Of a stretch of DNA of 26,595 nucleotides, positions 9,901 to 19,532 are shown in pieces. Under the pieces are notes generated by a model. That model saw only the letters and a program-made list of their open reading frames with translations. It had not been told where the DNA came from and did not search any database. The DNA comes from Spirogloea muscicola (Eukaryota > Streptophyta > Zygnematophyceae > Spirogloeales > Spirogloeaceae). The stretch is taken from contig WELB01000072.1 of the NCBI GenBank assembly GCA_009602725.1, forward strand, positions 15,047 through 41,641, in the 5' to 3' direction. Within the stretch, counting starts at the first letter, position 1, and each line of letters starts with the position of its first letter. The position numbers and the translations under genes are program-made.

Positions 9901-11392
9901 ATGCACCTAAGCTCGCTGTCTCATCACAACCTGCCCGGGCCTTTGCTGTGCTAGTGCCACTCTGTAGCAAGGTGGTCACCGTGCATTTTGAGTTTGCTGC
10001 GTACCAGAATACCGACGACAATGAGGACCTCCTTGAGGGAGATGAGGGAGCCTCGCAGGCTCGCGGGGGCGGTCTCGGCAATGTACATGGGTGCGGCGTG
10101 CATCGCCTGCATGGGCGGCAGCGCAACGGCGTGAGTGACAAGGCGGGAGCATCTGCACGACTACAGTACGCCGACTGGCTCCGCGACCTCAGCATGTGGC
10201 AGTAAATTGCGCGTCTAGGAGTTGAGCTTGGCCGCGCTGGACTACATGCTCTTGCTTTCTTCTTGCTTTCCCATCTTCGTCCTCTTCATCTTACGCGCTC
10301 TGAAGGGGCAGGAGGTGAATCGCGGAGGCTCACCAAGCCAATGCCAAACCCGTAGATGAAACGCCCGGCGACAAGGGCTTCCAGCGTGGGAGCTCCGGCC
10401 ATCACGGCGGCTCCCAGGAGGTAGAGCCCCGCCGCTACCATGAGCTCCCGCCTCCGGCCTGCCACGCGGCAACAAGAGCGAGAGCTTTGCTAAAGCTGAT
10501 GCACAAGGGCATGTGTCAACTATAGTTAGGGATCAAAGGTCCAGGGCCCATGATTAATGTCTGTTATTAGTCTGGGTTTTCTTTGATGGTGGATACATAG
10601 TTGCAGGGTGCAGCTTGGAGGCCCCTGGTCGACAGTCCAACGGAAGCAGCTGGCGAGCCGCGAGCGGCGGCGACAGTATACCGAGGCGGTCGGCGACGAT
10701 GAACGCCAGGGCGGAGCCTGCGACCGCGCCCCCCAGCGAACCGCTGACCTGCAGGAGGCAGCAGGCACGGCCGTCGGCCGCTCCTCAGCTTGCGGCGGCC
10801 AGCAAGAGCCAGCTTGCAGGGATTGCTGAGTCGGGTGAGCGGCGAGGACTCGCCACGAAGCCGGTGGCGAGTGGGGAGAGGTTCCACCAGTCCACGCCGC
10901 TGTGGGCAGCGTCCTGCGCGCCGCCGCCGAGGAGGCGAGCTGGAGTCTCGGCAATGGGGCCATTGGGGATTTTATTTCCAAAGTGAGGCCTGGCTTCGAG
11001 AAGGCCAGAGTTACCTTGACGCGGCAGTGGAGGCCATGGCCCGCACATAGGAAGGACAGTGACTACTTGATTAACTTCCTAAATTACCTTACTCATCAAA
11101 TGCTTGCAAGCAAGGCCAAGTACTTAGAGAGGACCCCATAGTAGTAAGTTAATAACCACTAAAAGCACATATTATAACATAAGCAGTAGGATTACTGGTC
11201 CTAGACACCGCACGGCTGGGTGTCGATCTGCGGCGCGCACACCTTGATAGACACGACGGCGCCGGACGTGGCGCCGATGTCGTAGCCGAACAGCAGGCCG
11301 CCGAGTGCCGGAAAGAGGAAGCTGCGTCGCCAGTGCAGCGGCGTATGAGTGCCGACGTTGCCATCGGCATGGTTGACAACACCGACGTCAGT
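6904..11392 (-). CDS. Plastidic MFS sugar transporter (D-xylose-proton symporter-like 3 / plastidic glucose transporter type)
   Basis: Fourteen exons in transcript order: 11392-11243, 10946-10857, 10748-10682, 10458-10334, 10106-10005, 9610-9454, 9213-9092, 8914-8807, 8572-8525, 8295-8233, 7956-7876, 7719-7621, 7403-7266, 7038-6904 (TAG). All joins are GT-AG and keep phase, giving 494 aa before any leader. Signature motifs: FPALGGLLFGYDIGATSGA in TM1; GRRRELMVAAGLYLLGAA; GRFIYGFGIGLAMHAAPMYI with AETAPASLRG; LPPSPRWL; GGGLVFFQQVTGQPSVLYYA; DKWGRRPLLL; ISFGPVSWLMVSEVFPLRVR; and the C-terminal PETKGLSLEEIE. This order matches the plant chloroplast-envelope H+/xylose-glucose carrier group. The predicted role is hexose or pentose movement across a membrane, probably the plastid envelope. 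The N-terminus is uncertain because it runs into the interrupted region near 11583. The substrate is inferred. Confidence 0.9.
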
Positions 11393-11443
11393 CTTAGCAC
11401 ATCAGTTGCAGCGTCAGCGTCAACGTCAGCGTCATGCCGGCAC

Positions 11444-11582
11444 GATGTCTGGGTTTTCATTGCGGCGCATTCGATGTCGCGATGAGGCTGCCGGCAGCCC
11501 CGGGACGAGGCCCACGCCGGCAGCTGCTGCCCGCCAGCAGCGACCGCGGGCAGCTCTGGCGGCGGCGGCGGCGGCGGCGGCA
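11444..11582 (-). other. Possible first coding exon / leader of the sugar transporter
   Basis: On the minus strand an open frame from the GCC repeat down to a donor (ATC|GTGCCG, exon end 11444) joins in phase 0 to the TDVGVV exon at 11392. An in-frame ATG lies at 11470-11468, giving the short start MRRNENPDI. Upstream in the same frame is an Ala/Arg-rich stretch like a transit peptide, but it abuts the N base at 11583, so the true start may be missing. Confidence 0.35.
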
Positions 11583-11583
11583 N
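11560..11583. repeat. GGC/GCC microsatellite ending at an ambiguous base
   Basis: About eight GGC units (GCC on the minus strand) end in the only N of the window, at 11583. The cysteine synthase reading ends here and the transporter side begins. Such repeats are common places for assembly collapse or false joins. Confidence 0.75.
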
Positions 11584-12089
11584 ATGCGCGATTGAGCCGG
11601 ATAAGTGGCGTGTTGCCAATCTGCACCCAGTCACCACGAGGAACTGGTTGCAGCGGCGCGAGCTCACCAGGAGAAGGCGAGAGGAGCATGACCATGGCGC
11701 GAGACCCTTGGCAAGCTGTGGAAGGTATATAATGGTAAGTTCTGTTGGGCTCAAGGGTTCAGGAATGTGAGTATAGGCTTTGAGGTAAAGGCGCAGCCGT
11801 TGATTGTGCCTTTGCAAAGTCTTGTACTGTCACTTTGACGGAGGCCTGGCTCCCGGCTGCTCACCGCTTCAACGAAGCCAGAACGCACACCGAGGTCACC
11901 AACGAACGGCCGCAATGCTGCTCCTGGCAGGGCTGTGCCGGTTGCAGGTGAGGCGCTCATGCAGACAGGGCGCGACGGCCGTCGGCAGCTCCTGCTCTGG
12001 AGTGTGAGGAGGACCGCGGGCTCAATGCTGGCCAGGCGCCAGGCCAGCGCTCCGCCCCCGCTGCCGCCGCCGTGAGTCCGAAGGAACAT
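11584..12089 (-). CDS. Cysteine synthase (O-acetylserine thiol-lyase), N-terminal fragment only
   Basis: Exon 1 is 12089-11865 (75 codons, starting MFLRTHGGG, with an Arg/Ser/Ala-rich transit-like leader and VCMSASPATG). It ends in GCG|GTGAGC. Exon 2 starts at 11620 after GTGCAG. The in-phase join gives SGFVEA followed by IGNTPLIRLNRA, which matches the family's N-terminal IGNTPL(I/V)RL signature. Cysteine synthases make cysteine from O-acetylserine and sulphide with PLP. The next expected part, with the PLP-lysine motif (GGSVKDR-like), is absent: the frame enters the GCC repeat and N at 11583, then transporter exons follow on the same strand. About 88 of the usual 320 or more catalytic-protein residues are present. 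It is either a scaffold join error or a truncated gene. Confidence 0.65.
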
Positions 12090-12846
12090 TGCAGCGCCGC
12101 AGCGTCAGCTGGCCCGGTCCTCAGCACGCCGGGGACTCGCACGACCAGGCGTGGAGGCAGCGGCAGCAGCGGCGCTGGTGCGCGCCAGCGCCGGAGTTAC
12201 AGTCCTGCACAATAGCCATTGCACTTCGTAATGAGACCTTGATGTTGAGCCCTGCCCATATGGGACATTCGCCTCCACCACCCTCCTCCATTCCTCCTCA
12301 TACCTCCCTCTTCTGTTACTGCGCCTGTTCACCTCGGCTTGTATGACTGAACCTTCTATGAGCTACACTACATGCTCTGCATTCAACAATTTCCTGCTTG
12401 ACTCTAGACATCTGACCCAGAGTGAGACCTCCATAACCAGAACCCTGATGGGGGACCCTTGACCCTTTCAGCCCTTGTATGCTAACCCCTGAGTGTTCGG
12501 CTGCGGGAGCGCTTCGTCTACCAGAACCGGAGCCGGCTGGCTGACCAAGTGCCTCCTGCTCAGCCAGTCGCGAGCGTGGCGTCTGAGCAAGCTGGCCCAC
12601 GAGCCTGCGCCTAGGCAGGCTCAAGGCAACGACAGCGGCGCCATTGCCATTACCATCGCCATTGCCATTGCCTCCAGACGTCATGCGACCAGCCCGCTGC
12701 CAACGCTCCTACTGCTGGCTGACAGCGCCGCATACCTCGCCGCCGTCGCCGCCGCCGTCGCCGCCGCCGCAGCCGCCGCCGCAGCTGGGAGCGCTGCGTC
12801 GCCGAGCCGAGCTGCCGCGGCTGAGCGCCGCTGCGCCGCTGAGCAG
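12090..12846. promoter_or_regulatory. Divergent 5' region between cysteine synthase and Nudix genes
   Basis: The cysteine synthase start (minus, 12089) and the first recognisable Nudix exon (plus, 12847) face away from each other, so this stretch should hold a shared promoter plus unidentified 5' Nudix exons. I searched for the expected N-terminal Nudix strand and helix and found no convincing exon. A short reading RERFVYQNRS near 12510-12540 vaguely resembles the strand before the Nudix box. A GCC/GTC repeat (about 12736-12784) is present. No TATA box was evident. Confidence 0.35.
12736..12784. repeat. GCCGCC/GTCGCC trinucleotide repeat
   Basis: An imperfect run of GCC, GTC and GCA triplets upstream of the first recognised Nudix exon, reading as poly-Ala or Pro-rich peptide depending on frame. 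It could encode part of a leader or be non-coding. Confidence 0.6.
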
Positions 12847-13912
12847 GACGTGTAACCCGGGCCATCTGGACGTCGTCACCGCGGGCGTCGTGAACGCCGG
12901 GTGAGCCAAAGCCCCAACCCAATCCCAAACCCTAAGTTGAACCCCAATCTCAAACCCCGAAATCTTACCTCCAGACGTTCGCCATACCGCCCAACTCCTG
13001 GACGCCAACTGCAAAGCACGCCAGCGTCAGAGGCGGCAGCGCCGCTGTGCGTGGGATTGAATCCTATAACCCAAAAACCTCAACCCTAAACCTTAATTTC
13101 TAAAAACCCAGCCGTGGCCGGCTGCGCCCGCTGCCCTTGGCAGCGAGTCGTACAGGGCGGCCATGCGCCGGGAGCTCCGCGAGGAGCTCGGCCTTGAAGC
13201 CGCCGAGAGGTGATGCGGCGACGCTCAGAGCCACGGCCGCCGAAAGCTTGCTCCACGGAGCCCTGTCAATGAGGCAAGCTCGCCCAAATGCAAAGCATAC
13301 GCTTGCCTAGAGTCCCAGATGGCGCCCCAAGCTGGGGTAGCTGCAGGAGGTCTGCTCTTCGAGAAATCCATGAACTGGCGGTGTGAACTGAACCGTTGGC
13401 ACTCGTCTCAGCGACGCGCTCGAAGAGCTATTCACTTTCAAGTACATTGACCAGACATGGCGAGTCTGGGGCTGCACGTTCAAGCTCGACGTGCCCCCCC
13501 ACGTCCAGCTCGTCCTCTAAGTACTCCTCAACCCCAGCATTCACAAATATTGGTGCATTGTCAGTTTGAGGTTACTGCTGCACAGCTCGGATCTGACGGG
13601 CATCAGATCTTGACTCGAGCAGCTCGACTACTGTTTGGCGCTATAGTAGGCTGCTGACACAGTGGCAGTCCTTTGAGTTGCTGGAACGAACAGATGTATC
13701 GACTTATTGCTTTTGGCGGGACACGAAGCCTGGTTCATCATGTCACCTCTTCAACGATAATGTACGTCGTCATTTGCAACGCTGATACTGTGCATCAGGA
13801 AGAGGTGGAGTGGAGCCGGTGGATGGACCTGGAGGACATGCGCACTCTCAAGGCAACTGAAAAGTTCTCGCCGACTGGCCTGACTGTCCTGCAAAGATAT
13901 CTTGCCAACTAA
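12847..13912 (+). CDS. Nudix hydrolase, YfcD/IPP-isomerase-like type (5' end unresolved)
   Basis: Recognised exons: 12847-12900 (TCNPGHLDVVTAGVVNAG), 13144-13209 (ESYRAAMRRELREELGLEAA), 13412 to about 13502 or 13511 (LFTFKYIDQTWRVWGCTFKL), and 13799-13912 (EEVEWSRWMDLEDMRTLKAT, TAA stop). Joining the first two exons builds a full Nudix box, GX5EX7REUXEEXGU, with the metal-binding glutamates intact. The PGHLD and Y(I/F)..TWRVWGCTF stretches match the E. coli YfcD group, hydrolases of uncertain substrate related to isopentenyl-diphosphate isomerase. The donor of the third exon is weak (GTCCAG at 13503 or GTCCTC at 13512, both phase 0). If it is not used, an in-frame TAA at 13518 would end the protein early. 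N-terminal exons upstream of 12847 are not identified. Confidence 0.78.
12911..13112. repeat. Degenerate telomere-like CCCTAAA/CCCAA motifs in an intron
   Basis: Two clusters (12911-12960 and 13061-13112) of variants such as AACCCAA, AAACCCTAA and AACCCTAAACC lie in the intron after the first recognised Nudix exon. Plant and green-algal telomeres use CCCTAAA-type units, so this may be a decayed interstitial telomeric repeat or simply A/C-rich intron sequence. Confidence 0.45.
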
Positions 13913-14088
13913 CTGGACAGCAGCAGCGGACTGGACAGCAGCAGCTGCCATTGCAGCTCTAGCCCAATCTCCACAGGTAGCCAGTGCCGCTTTTTGCGCA
14001 CTTAAGTGATTAAAGTCCAAGCAGCTTACACTGTCATGGGATTCGCAGACAGCTTGACACTGTGATAACGGTTGGTCCCCGGAGCCTC
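13913..14088. other. Short convergent intergenic spacer with tandem repeat
   Basis: Only 176 bases separate the Nudix stop (13912, plus) from the glycerate kinase stop (14089-14091, minus), so the 3' UTRs must be short or overlap. Immediately after the Nudix stop an 18-base unit beginning CTGGACAGCAGCAGC is repeated (13913-13930 and 13931-13945). Confidence 0.7.
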
Positions 14089-17000
14089 CTACCCAACTGG
14101 GTTCCTGCCCTTGTCAATCACCAGCTTGAGCGTTTTGTTCGAGTCAGCATGTTGCGGACCGCGGCTGTAGAGCTGTGGCAGGTACGCCTTGTACGCCGGC
14201 ATGTACGTGGACACGAAGTCCGCAACCTGCACCCATATTTAACATAGAAGAGCTGCATAACCCCGAAACTCCAAGAGTGTATGTTGATATGCCCCCGGCT
14301 AGCTCACATTGAGGCTCATAATTGCCAGTCAGGCACTGCAGGTTGATCACTTGTATATTCTGATTTGTGAGGTTCAGCTTGCTGAGCTTCTGAGTCGAAA
14401 GCTCCTACAGCAGGGGTTCAAGTACAAGGTGTTGCTGGAAGACCTGCTCATCAGTCATGCCCGGCTTCCCCTTGTTCCGCATTACCACCTCGGCCTGCAG
14501 AAGCCAATCCCAAAGACAGCAGCCTCGCGCTATTATTCAGCTTGCACAACTATTCACCAATTATTCAGCTTCCAGTCGAATGAGAGCCTTGTCTAGCTGG
14601 AGTAGAAGAAAATCTGGCAACTTGCAAGCTCAATCGGCCACTCCCAAGCCTATGGATTCTACTTCTTGATCTCTGTTGTGTACCTAGGCCATAAACAGCA
14701 TACATAATCAAGTTAGATGCCACAGAGCAGCGAATTGGTGGCCACCTGGAGGCGCCAGTCGAAGACCCAGTTCGGGTCGTCCACTTCGATAATGATCCAG
14801 GCATCTACTTCATTATGCCATGCTGCGTACTCCGCCAGCTTGTCGTTCACCACCACCAGCTGCGCGCGCCCACAGCACAAGCAGGCCGGGGCAGTCAGCC
14901 CATTGTCACCCTGATCTCCTATCTGAGCGAGTCTTGCACAGGAACTCCTGACAACTTCAGTACACGAGTAGTCCAGCTTGCTCTAAGCTAAGCCTTCAGG
15001 TCGGCTGATTGGTAACAGTGAACCTGGCAGCAGTGAGGAGTCTGCAATGCTAAGGGAGCTTGGAAGCAAACAGAGTGCCTGCCTGTGGGTCAACACTCGC
15101 AACTTTCTCCGATGGGAGTGGCTCGAATCCGAGCATCCAGCCCTCAAACAGCACAATCTAAGTAAAGGATGCGCAAAGAGACAGATGTCATGCTATGATG
15201 TACTTGATTATATATGCTTCAGACAGGCCAGTGTGTCATACTGTATGAGAACAGCCAACATGCCAACCTTGAACCCCGTTATGAAGTAGTGACACTGTAC
15301 TTTGACAACCATTACCAATTCAGTATGTAGCACTTGCTAGTCAGATTTGCGAGACCCGCAAGCATCAGGCAGGCGGCGACCTCCAGTGGGCCCTCAACTT
15401 CGGGCCAGGTGGACGCGTCAGCACGGTCGCCCTTCCCAGCACGTGCTGACTGCAGCCCAGGACATTCAGCCTCTTAGTAGGTGCAATCTGGTTGACCCCG
15501 GCATGGATTTGAGACAAGACGGCCACAAGAAGATCTCTGGCTGTAACATTTTTGTGATTGAGCTTGTAGTTAGACTGCATGGTGCATGAGACATACATGG
15601 GTTCCCAACTTCATGTATCTGGGGTGTGGCAGCAGCTCACCTTGTTGTACCTTGGTACACGAAACTTGTCCCCTGCACATTGTATGGGTGAGAGCAGGCG
15701 CATCAGCTTCTGACCTGTGAGGACATGAGAGACAGTACATCGACCTTGGCTTCTCCATCATGTCTACGTGAAGACTGCTCTTCCTCAGTAGGCAGTCTGG
15801 TTGCCAGGTGTTTTTATACCTGACATCGGCCCAAAACCTTCTGAAGCATGGGGTCATGATCAGTCGAAGAACTCAGACTTAGGTTGGGCTTGAGTCACTT
15901 TACCTGGCTTTGAGAGCCCCTTCAGGGCCTTTAAGGTGGCCATGCCGAGTGCCAGATCGTGACTGCCGGCATTTCCCCTCAGCTAATGAAACGCAAAAGG
16001 AGGCTGCTTGATGTCAGCTGGCCCCCGACTCCACAGGCCAAGCATCGGCCGTGCAATTGTGGAGGATAATATATTCAAGCAATGGCTGGCATTGGCAACA
16101 AGGGCAGAAGCTTGCAGAAAATTTCAAATTCACGACACAATCAGAGGAGCTCGTTGCAGACCTCAAGTAGTTGATTTCCTGGATTTGCGTCCCTGAGAGC
16201 TTCCTGCATACACACGTGTAATGACATGGGATGTAACACAAGCAATCTGCCAAAGGATTAGATGAAGGTTGCACAAGATTGAGGATGAAGGTGAGCGGCA
16301 ATAGCGGTCCTTGCATGTACTGACTTGGTCAGCAGCCGTCAGGTAGAAGTCGTCGATTGAAATGCTAGCAGCCTTCCTGTGAGTGCAGCTTCAGATCAGC
16401 AGGGTGAAGCCCAAGAACTACATTGCGATGACAAAGTGAGGAGAAAACAGCTCATGATGTGACTTCTGCAATCTTATGAGCAGATTTATGAGCAATATCC
16501 ACTCAGATCTTACTCAATCTGCCCTCCATGGAAGCTTGCAAAGGAGGGTAGGACACTCAAGGGATAAGTATTTCGTAGCTGGCTAGTACCAGCAACTAGC
16601 CGCCATTAAATGCTTCTCTTGTGCAAGTCATAGTCTGACCACACTGGGGCGTAATCAACCTGCTGGACTTGTTGAAGAGGTACTCGAGCGACTCTACCAA
16701 AGTTGACTTGCCACAGCCCTGCGGGGCGCTGATGCCGACCTGCACAGTGCACGGGAGGCAGCTGCCGTGATCTTATTGTTCTGGCTGAGGTAGATAGAGT
16801 ACTGTCTAGAGAAGTGCATCGTATCCAGCTGTCCTTGACTTGATTGGTGAAAACGTGAAGCCGAGACAAAAAGCGCTCGAGGAAGGCATGGTCGACATGG
16901 GGTGCTGCGGCCAACAGTGTGCACTTCCACAGGGTACAAGCACAAGGTCCCAGATGCAGCAACTCTCGGAGACTGGAGCTCACAACAAGAGGCCTACGAT

Positions 17001-17999
17001 CAGCAGCCGCGCCGCCGGTCCTCTGCTGCTGGTACTGCTCCAGCTGCTTGAGGCACCAAAAAAACGCGGGCACGTAGTAACGGTACAGCCGACACCGCTG
17101 GCTCTCGTCCAGAGCGCCACCCTTGTCGAAGCCAAGCTGCTCCGCGAGCTGCTGCCCGAGCTGCTGCCACTTGTCCATCTCACTGAGACAGTGGACAATG
17201 TACGTATTCTCACAAGCACAAATCAGGCTCAACACCTGCAACTAGGTTTTACGTACTACTCAGGTCAAGGACTGTCAGAGTAAAAGCTGAGGGTTTCGAA
17301 ATTGGGTCTGATTCTCCAAGCGCATGCCGAGCTAAGCCCTGCAACTCCTGACTGTGGAGCCCGAAGCTGGCACCCGACCCAAGAAGAGCATCAAATACAG
17401 ATGCGAAGCTGCAAGAGTTGCTGCAGCCGGGGCTATTCAACGTGCAAGCTGTCAGCGAGCGTTCCGCTCGTAGAGTGCCAGCCTCTGCCATGCTTCCGAC
17501 CACCGTCAACCTCCTCATGTTACCTCCTTAGGAGGCCGTCACCTACTGCTAGAAGTGGTAGGGACAGGAGCTGCCTGTGACGTCCATGGCCAATGCCCAC
17601 AGAGCTGCCCTGGCCAGCGAGACCGTTGAGATGACGAAGCTCATCTACGACACTTAGTACTGCGAAGCCGCAGCTGTGGATACGCCGCCATCAGTCACAG
17701 ACGAACCTCTCCATGTCGTCCGGCTGCGAGCCCAGCTTCGGCCAGAGCGGCCCCTGCGTCACGTACGCCGTCAGGTCCGGCACCGTGGTACCCACGGACG
17801 TCCCCGCATCTCGGACCAACTTCGGAGGACGGGCCCGCTGCCGCCTTGCGCTGCAGAAGAGGCCGGGCCGAGCTTCGAGGCGGCCGCCCAGCTGCGCCGG
17901 CGGCGGCGGCGAACAGCGGTGGGCAGGAGGCTGCTCATTGCGCCGCGACTTGGCCGCCGGGAGCGCCGCCGCTGGCAAGCGCAGCTGCAGGGCCTGCAT
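14089..17999 (-). CDS. GLYK: D-glycerate 3-kinase, chloroplast type
   Basis: Twelve exons in transcript order: 17999-17707, 17182-16984, 16739-16660, 16376-16325, 16203-16162, 15982-15904, 15672-15641, 15449-15381, 15157-15083, 14859-14746, 14494-14444, 14226-14089 (TAG). All joins keep phase and give 407 aa. It phosphorylates D-glycerate to 3-phosphoglycerate, the final photorespiratory step, normally in the chloroplast. The first about 70 residues, from MQALQLRLPAAAL, look like a transit peptide. Then come VPDLTAYVTQGPL, RLYRYYVPAFFWC, the P-loop VGISAPQGCGKST (about 165-177), SISIDDFYLTAADQ, LRGNAGSHD, VPRYNKSARAGKGDRAD, STWPEVEGPLEIVLFEGWML, VDDPNWVFDWRLQ, NKGKPGMTDEQ and DFVSTYMPAYKAYLPQLYS. 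These match the plant enzyme throughout with no gaps. Intron 9 appears to begin GCAGGC (GC-AG). Intron 1 (17183-17706) holds nothing I recognise. The start is the first in-frame ATG after the upstream stop. Confidence 0.95.
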
Positions 18000-18129
18000 A
18001 CCGGCCGCCACGCCGCAATGCAGGCCCGGGCAGCACGTTGGGAAGGCGTGCGCCGTCACCAAGCCGCATCTGCCTGCGACGAAGTGCCACAGCGCCTGGA
18101 GGAGAAACACTATTCCAGTAGAGGGCGAT

Positions 18130-18237
18130 GGCTGTGATTGGCCAGCCCAGAAAAGTAGAAATTAAGAAAGTATCAAGTGGCCAGAACAGCGCTAAAGCAC
18201 ACAGCGACTCACTAAGAGAGCGACTCAAATCGGCCAC
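18130..18237 (-). other. Hydrophobic open stretch, possible exon of an unassigned membrane protein
   Basis: The minus strand reads LALFWPLDTFLISTFLGWPI followed by TAIALYWN, a membrane-like segment, just upstream of the glycerate kinase start. A CAG before GCGCTGTGGCACTTC would continue as ALWHFVAG. I do not recognise the family, and no complete gene could be built. Confidence 0.22.
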
Positions 18238-18604
18238 TGGGTGCTCAATATTCCCTGTTGAGCAGCCGCAGGTCAGGAGAAGTAGTCTCCAGGTAGCGCC
18301 TGGAGCCGATAGAGGCTCTGGTTCTCAGCACAGCTGGCGCACCTTCGGCCAGCGCCGCCAAGCTCCAATGTGAAGTCGTAACTTGAGTGCCAACAGCCAC
18401 CGCCCTTTACCTGCTGCTGTCTCGATATTATGCCGGTTCGCGGCCTCCGACGCCTTGATCGATCTTTGCCGCCCGCTGCTGCTGCTGTCTGACTGTGCTT
18501 GGCTGTAGCAAGTGTTCTCGAGGACTACTTTAGCTGCTTATGGAGATGAAGCTGCACTGCATTGCACACTTCGCAATAGAGACTTGCAAGGGCAGTTGGC
18601 CGCA

Positions 18605-18628
18605 GACTTGACAATCAATTGTCAAGTC
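18605..18628. repeat. Perfect 11-base inverted repeat with 2-base spacer
   Basis: GACTTGACAAT (18605-18615), spacer CA, then its exact reverse complement ATTGTCAAGTC (18618-18628). It is located about 0.6 kb upstream of the glycerate kinase start codon. It could be a protein-binding dyad or a small hairpin. Confidence 0.6.
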
Positions 18629-18733
18629 GTAAAAGCCAATCAGAGAAACAACATTGCTCAGCTCAGCACTCCTGGCTCAGGAGTCTCCATTGTTAAGGAC
18701 GCATGAAGAAGAGCATCGCCAAATGGCTTACAC

Positions 18734-18832
18734 CTTACTAGGAATGCGGCTGCTGCTATTGAAGAATCGGCTGTAAAAACTGCCAGCCAGATGCATGCAG
18801 GTGTTCATGACGGAGCCAAAGGCTAGGCAGAC
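18734..18832 (-). other. Possible small exon (hydrophobic, unassigned)
   Basis: The minus strand reads CLAFGSVMNTCMHLAG then SFYSRFFNSSSRIPSK, ending AAG|GTGTAAG at 18734, a fair splice donor. The amino-acid mix looks protein-like rather than random, but I know no matching family and found no certain partner exons. Confidence 0.25.
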
Positions 18833-19532
18833 AGGGTGCCATTAATACCCCCGTGTCAGCAGTAGGAAGTCAGATGAGCTGAGGGGAGGAAGAGCAACCC
18901 CGCTGCGCAAGCCAGAGGCTGCTGCAAGGGCGCAACCAGCCCGGCGATGCAAAGCAATCGCCTGGGACCGCTGTAGGACAGATACGCTTTGGCTACAAGT
19001 CAAGGACAGAGTGTTATCACCCATTGCATGATACTTTCCAGCTTGCTCCTGGGTGATCTCTGAGTCTACTTGAAAGTGAGTTCAATGAAGCGAAGGGCTA
19101 CAGCTGAGTGCTGCCTTCACATTTTCAGAACTGAACACAGGCTTGTATGCAGGACATCATAGCACGGAAGTGAGCCAGGCCTGACATCTCTGCACTCAAA
19201 ACTTTGGGAGTCAACTGTAATAGAAGACTTGCAATTTAGGAAGCAGCGCAATGCATTGCCCTGAGATGCTCGGTGCAGCAAAAATAGCTGGGTGACAGGG
19301 ATAAAGCAGGCGGCAGCTCTATACCACCCTTGCCTGTCAGTGCAACAATCACAGTGCTAGATCGAGCACCACCCTCCACGATATCCTGGAGCATCAAGAT
19401 CCAGCAGATGACCAAGGACATCGAGCAAATGAAGGGCGACTGCATGTCCCACTTGTTCTGGAGCATGAATGCAAAGCCCAGCTTCATTCTGCGACTATTG
19501 CACCGCCTTAAATGGGTGCTGATCTAAGTGAG

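Larger units (their letters stand above)
18000..19532. other. Region between glycerate kinase and TFB1, no confident gene
   Basis: This should contain the glycerate kinase promoter (right of 17999) and the TFB1 3' UTR (left of 19533). It also has several short hydrophobic open stretches on the minus strand (see 18130-18237 and 18734-18832, and a methionine-led one at 19487-19340). They may belong to a small multi-exon membrane-protein gene I could not assemble, or be chance. An 11-base inverted repeat lies at 18605-18628. Confidence 0.4.

Noticed and set aside
15121-15140. GGCTCGAATCCGAGC, also T-arm-like
   Set aside because: It is inside a firmly identified glycerate kinase exon (EGWMLGFEPL on the minus strand).
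16023-16100. Reading PLLEYI as the glycerate kinase NALLEYRGN motif
   Set aside because: It has no splice donor; the exon 16203-16162 (EALRDANPGNQLLE) fits phase, donor and motif, so the other match was chance.
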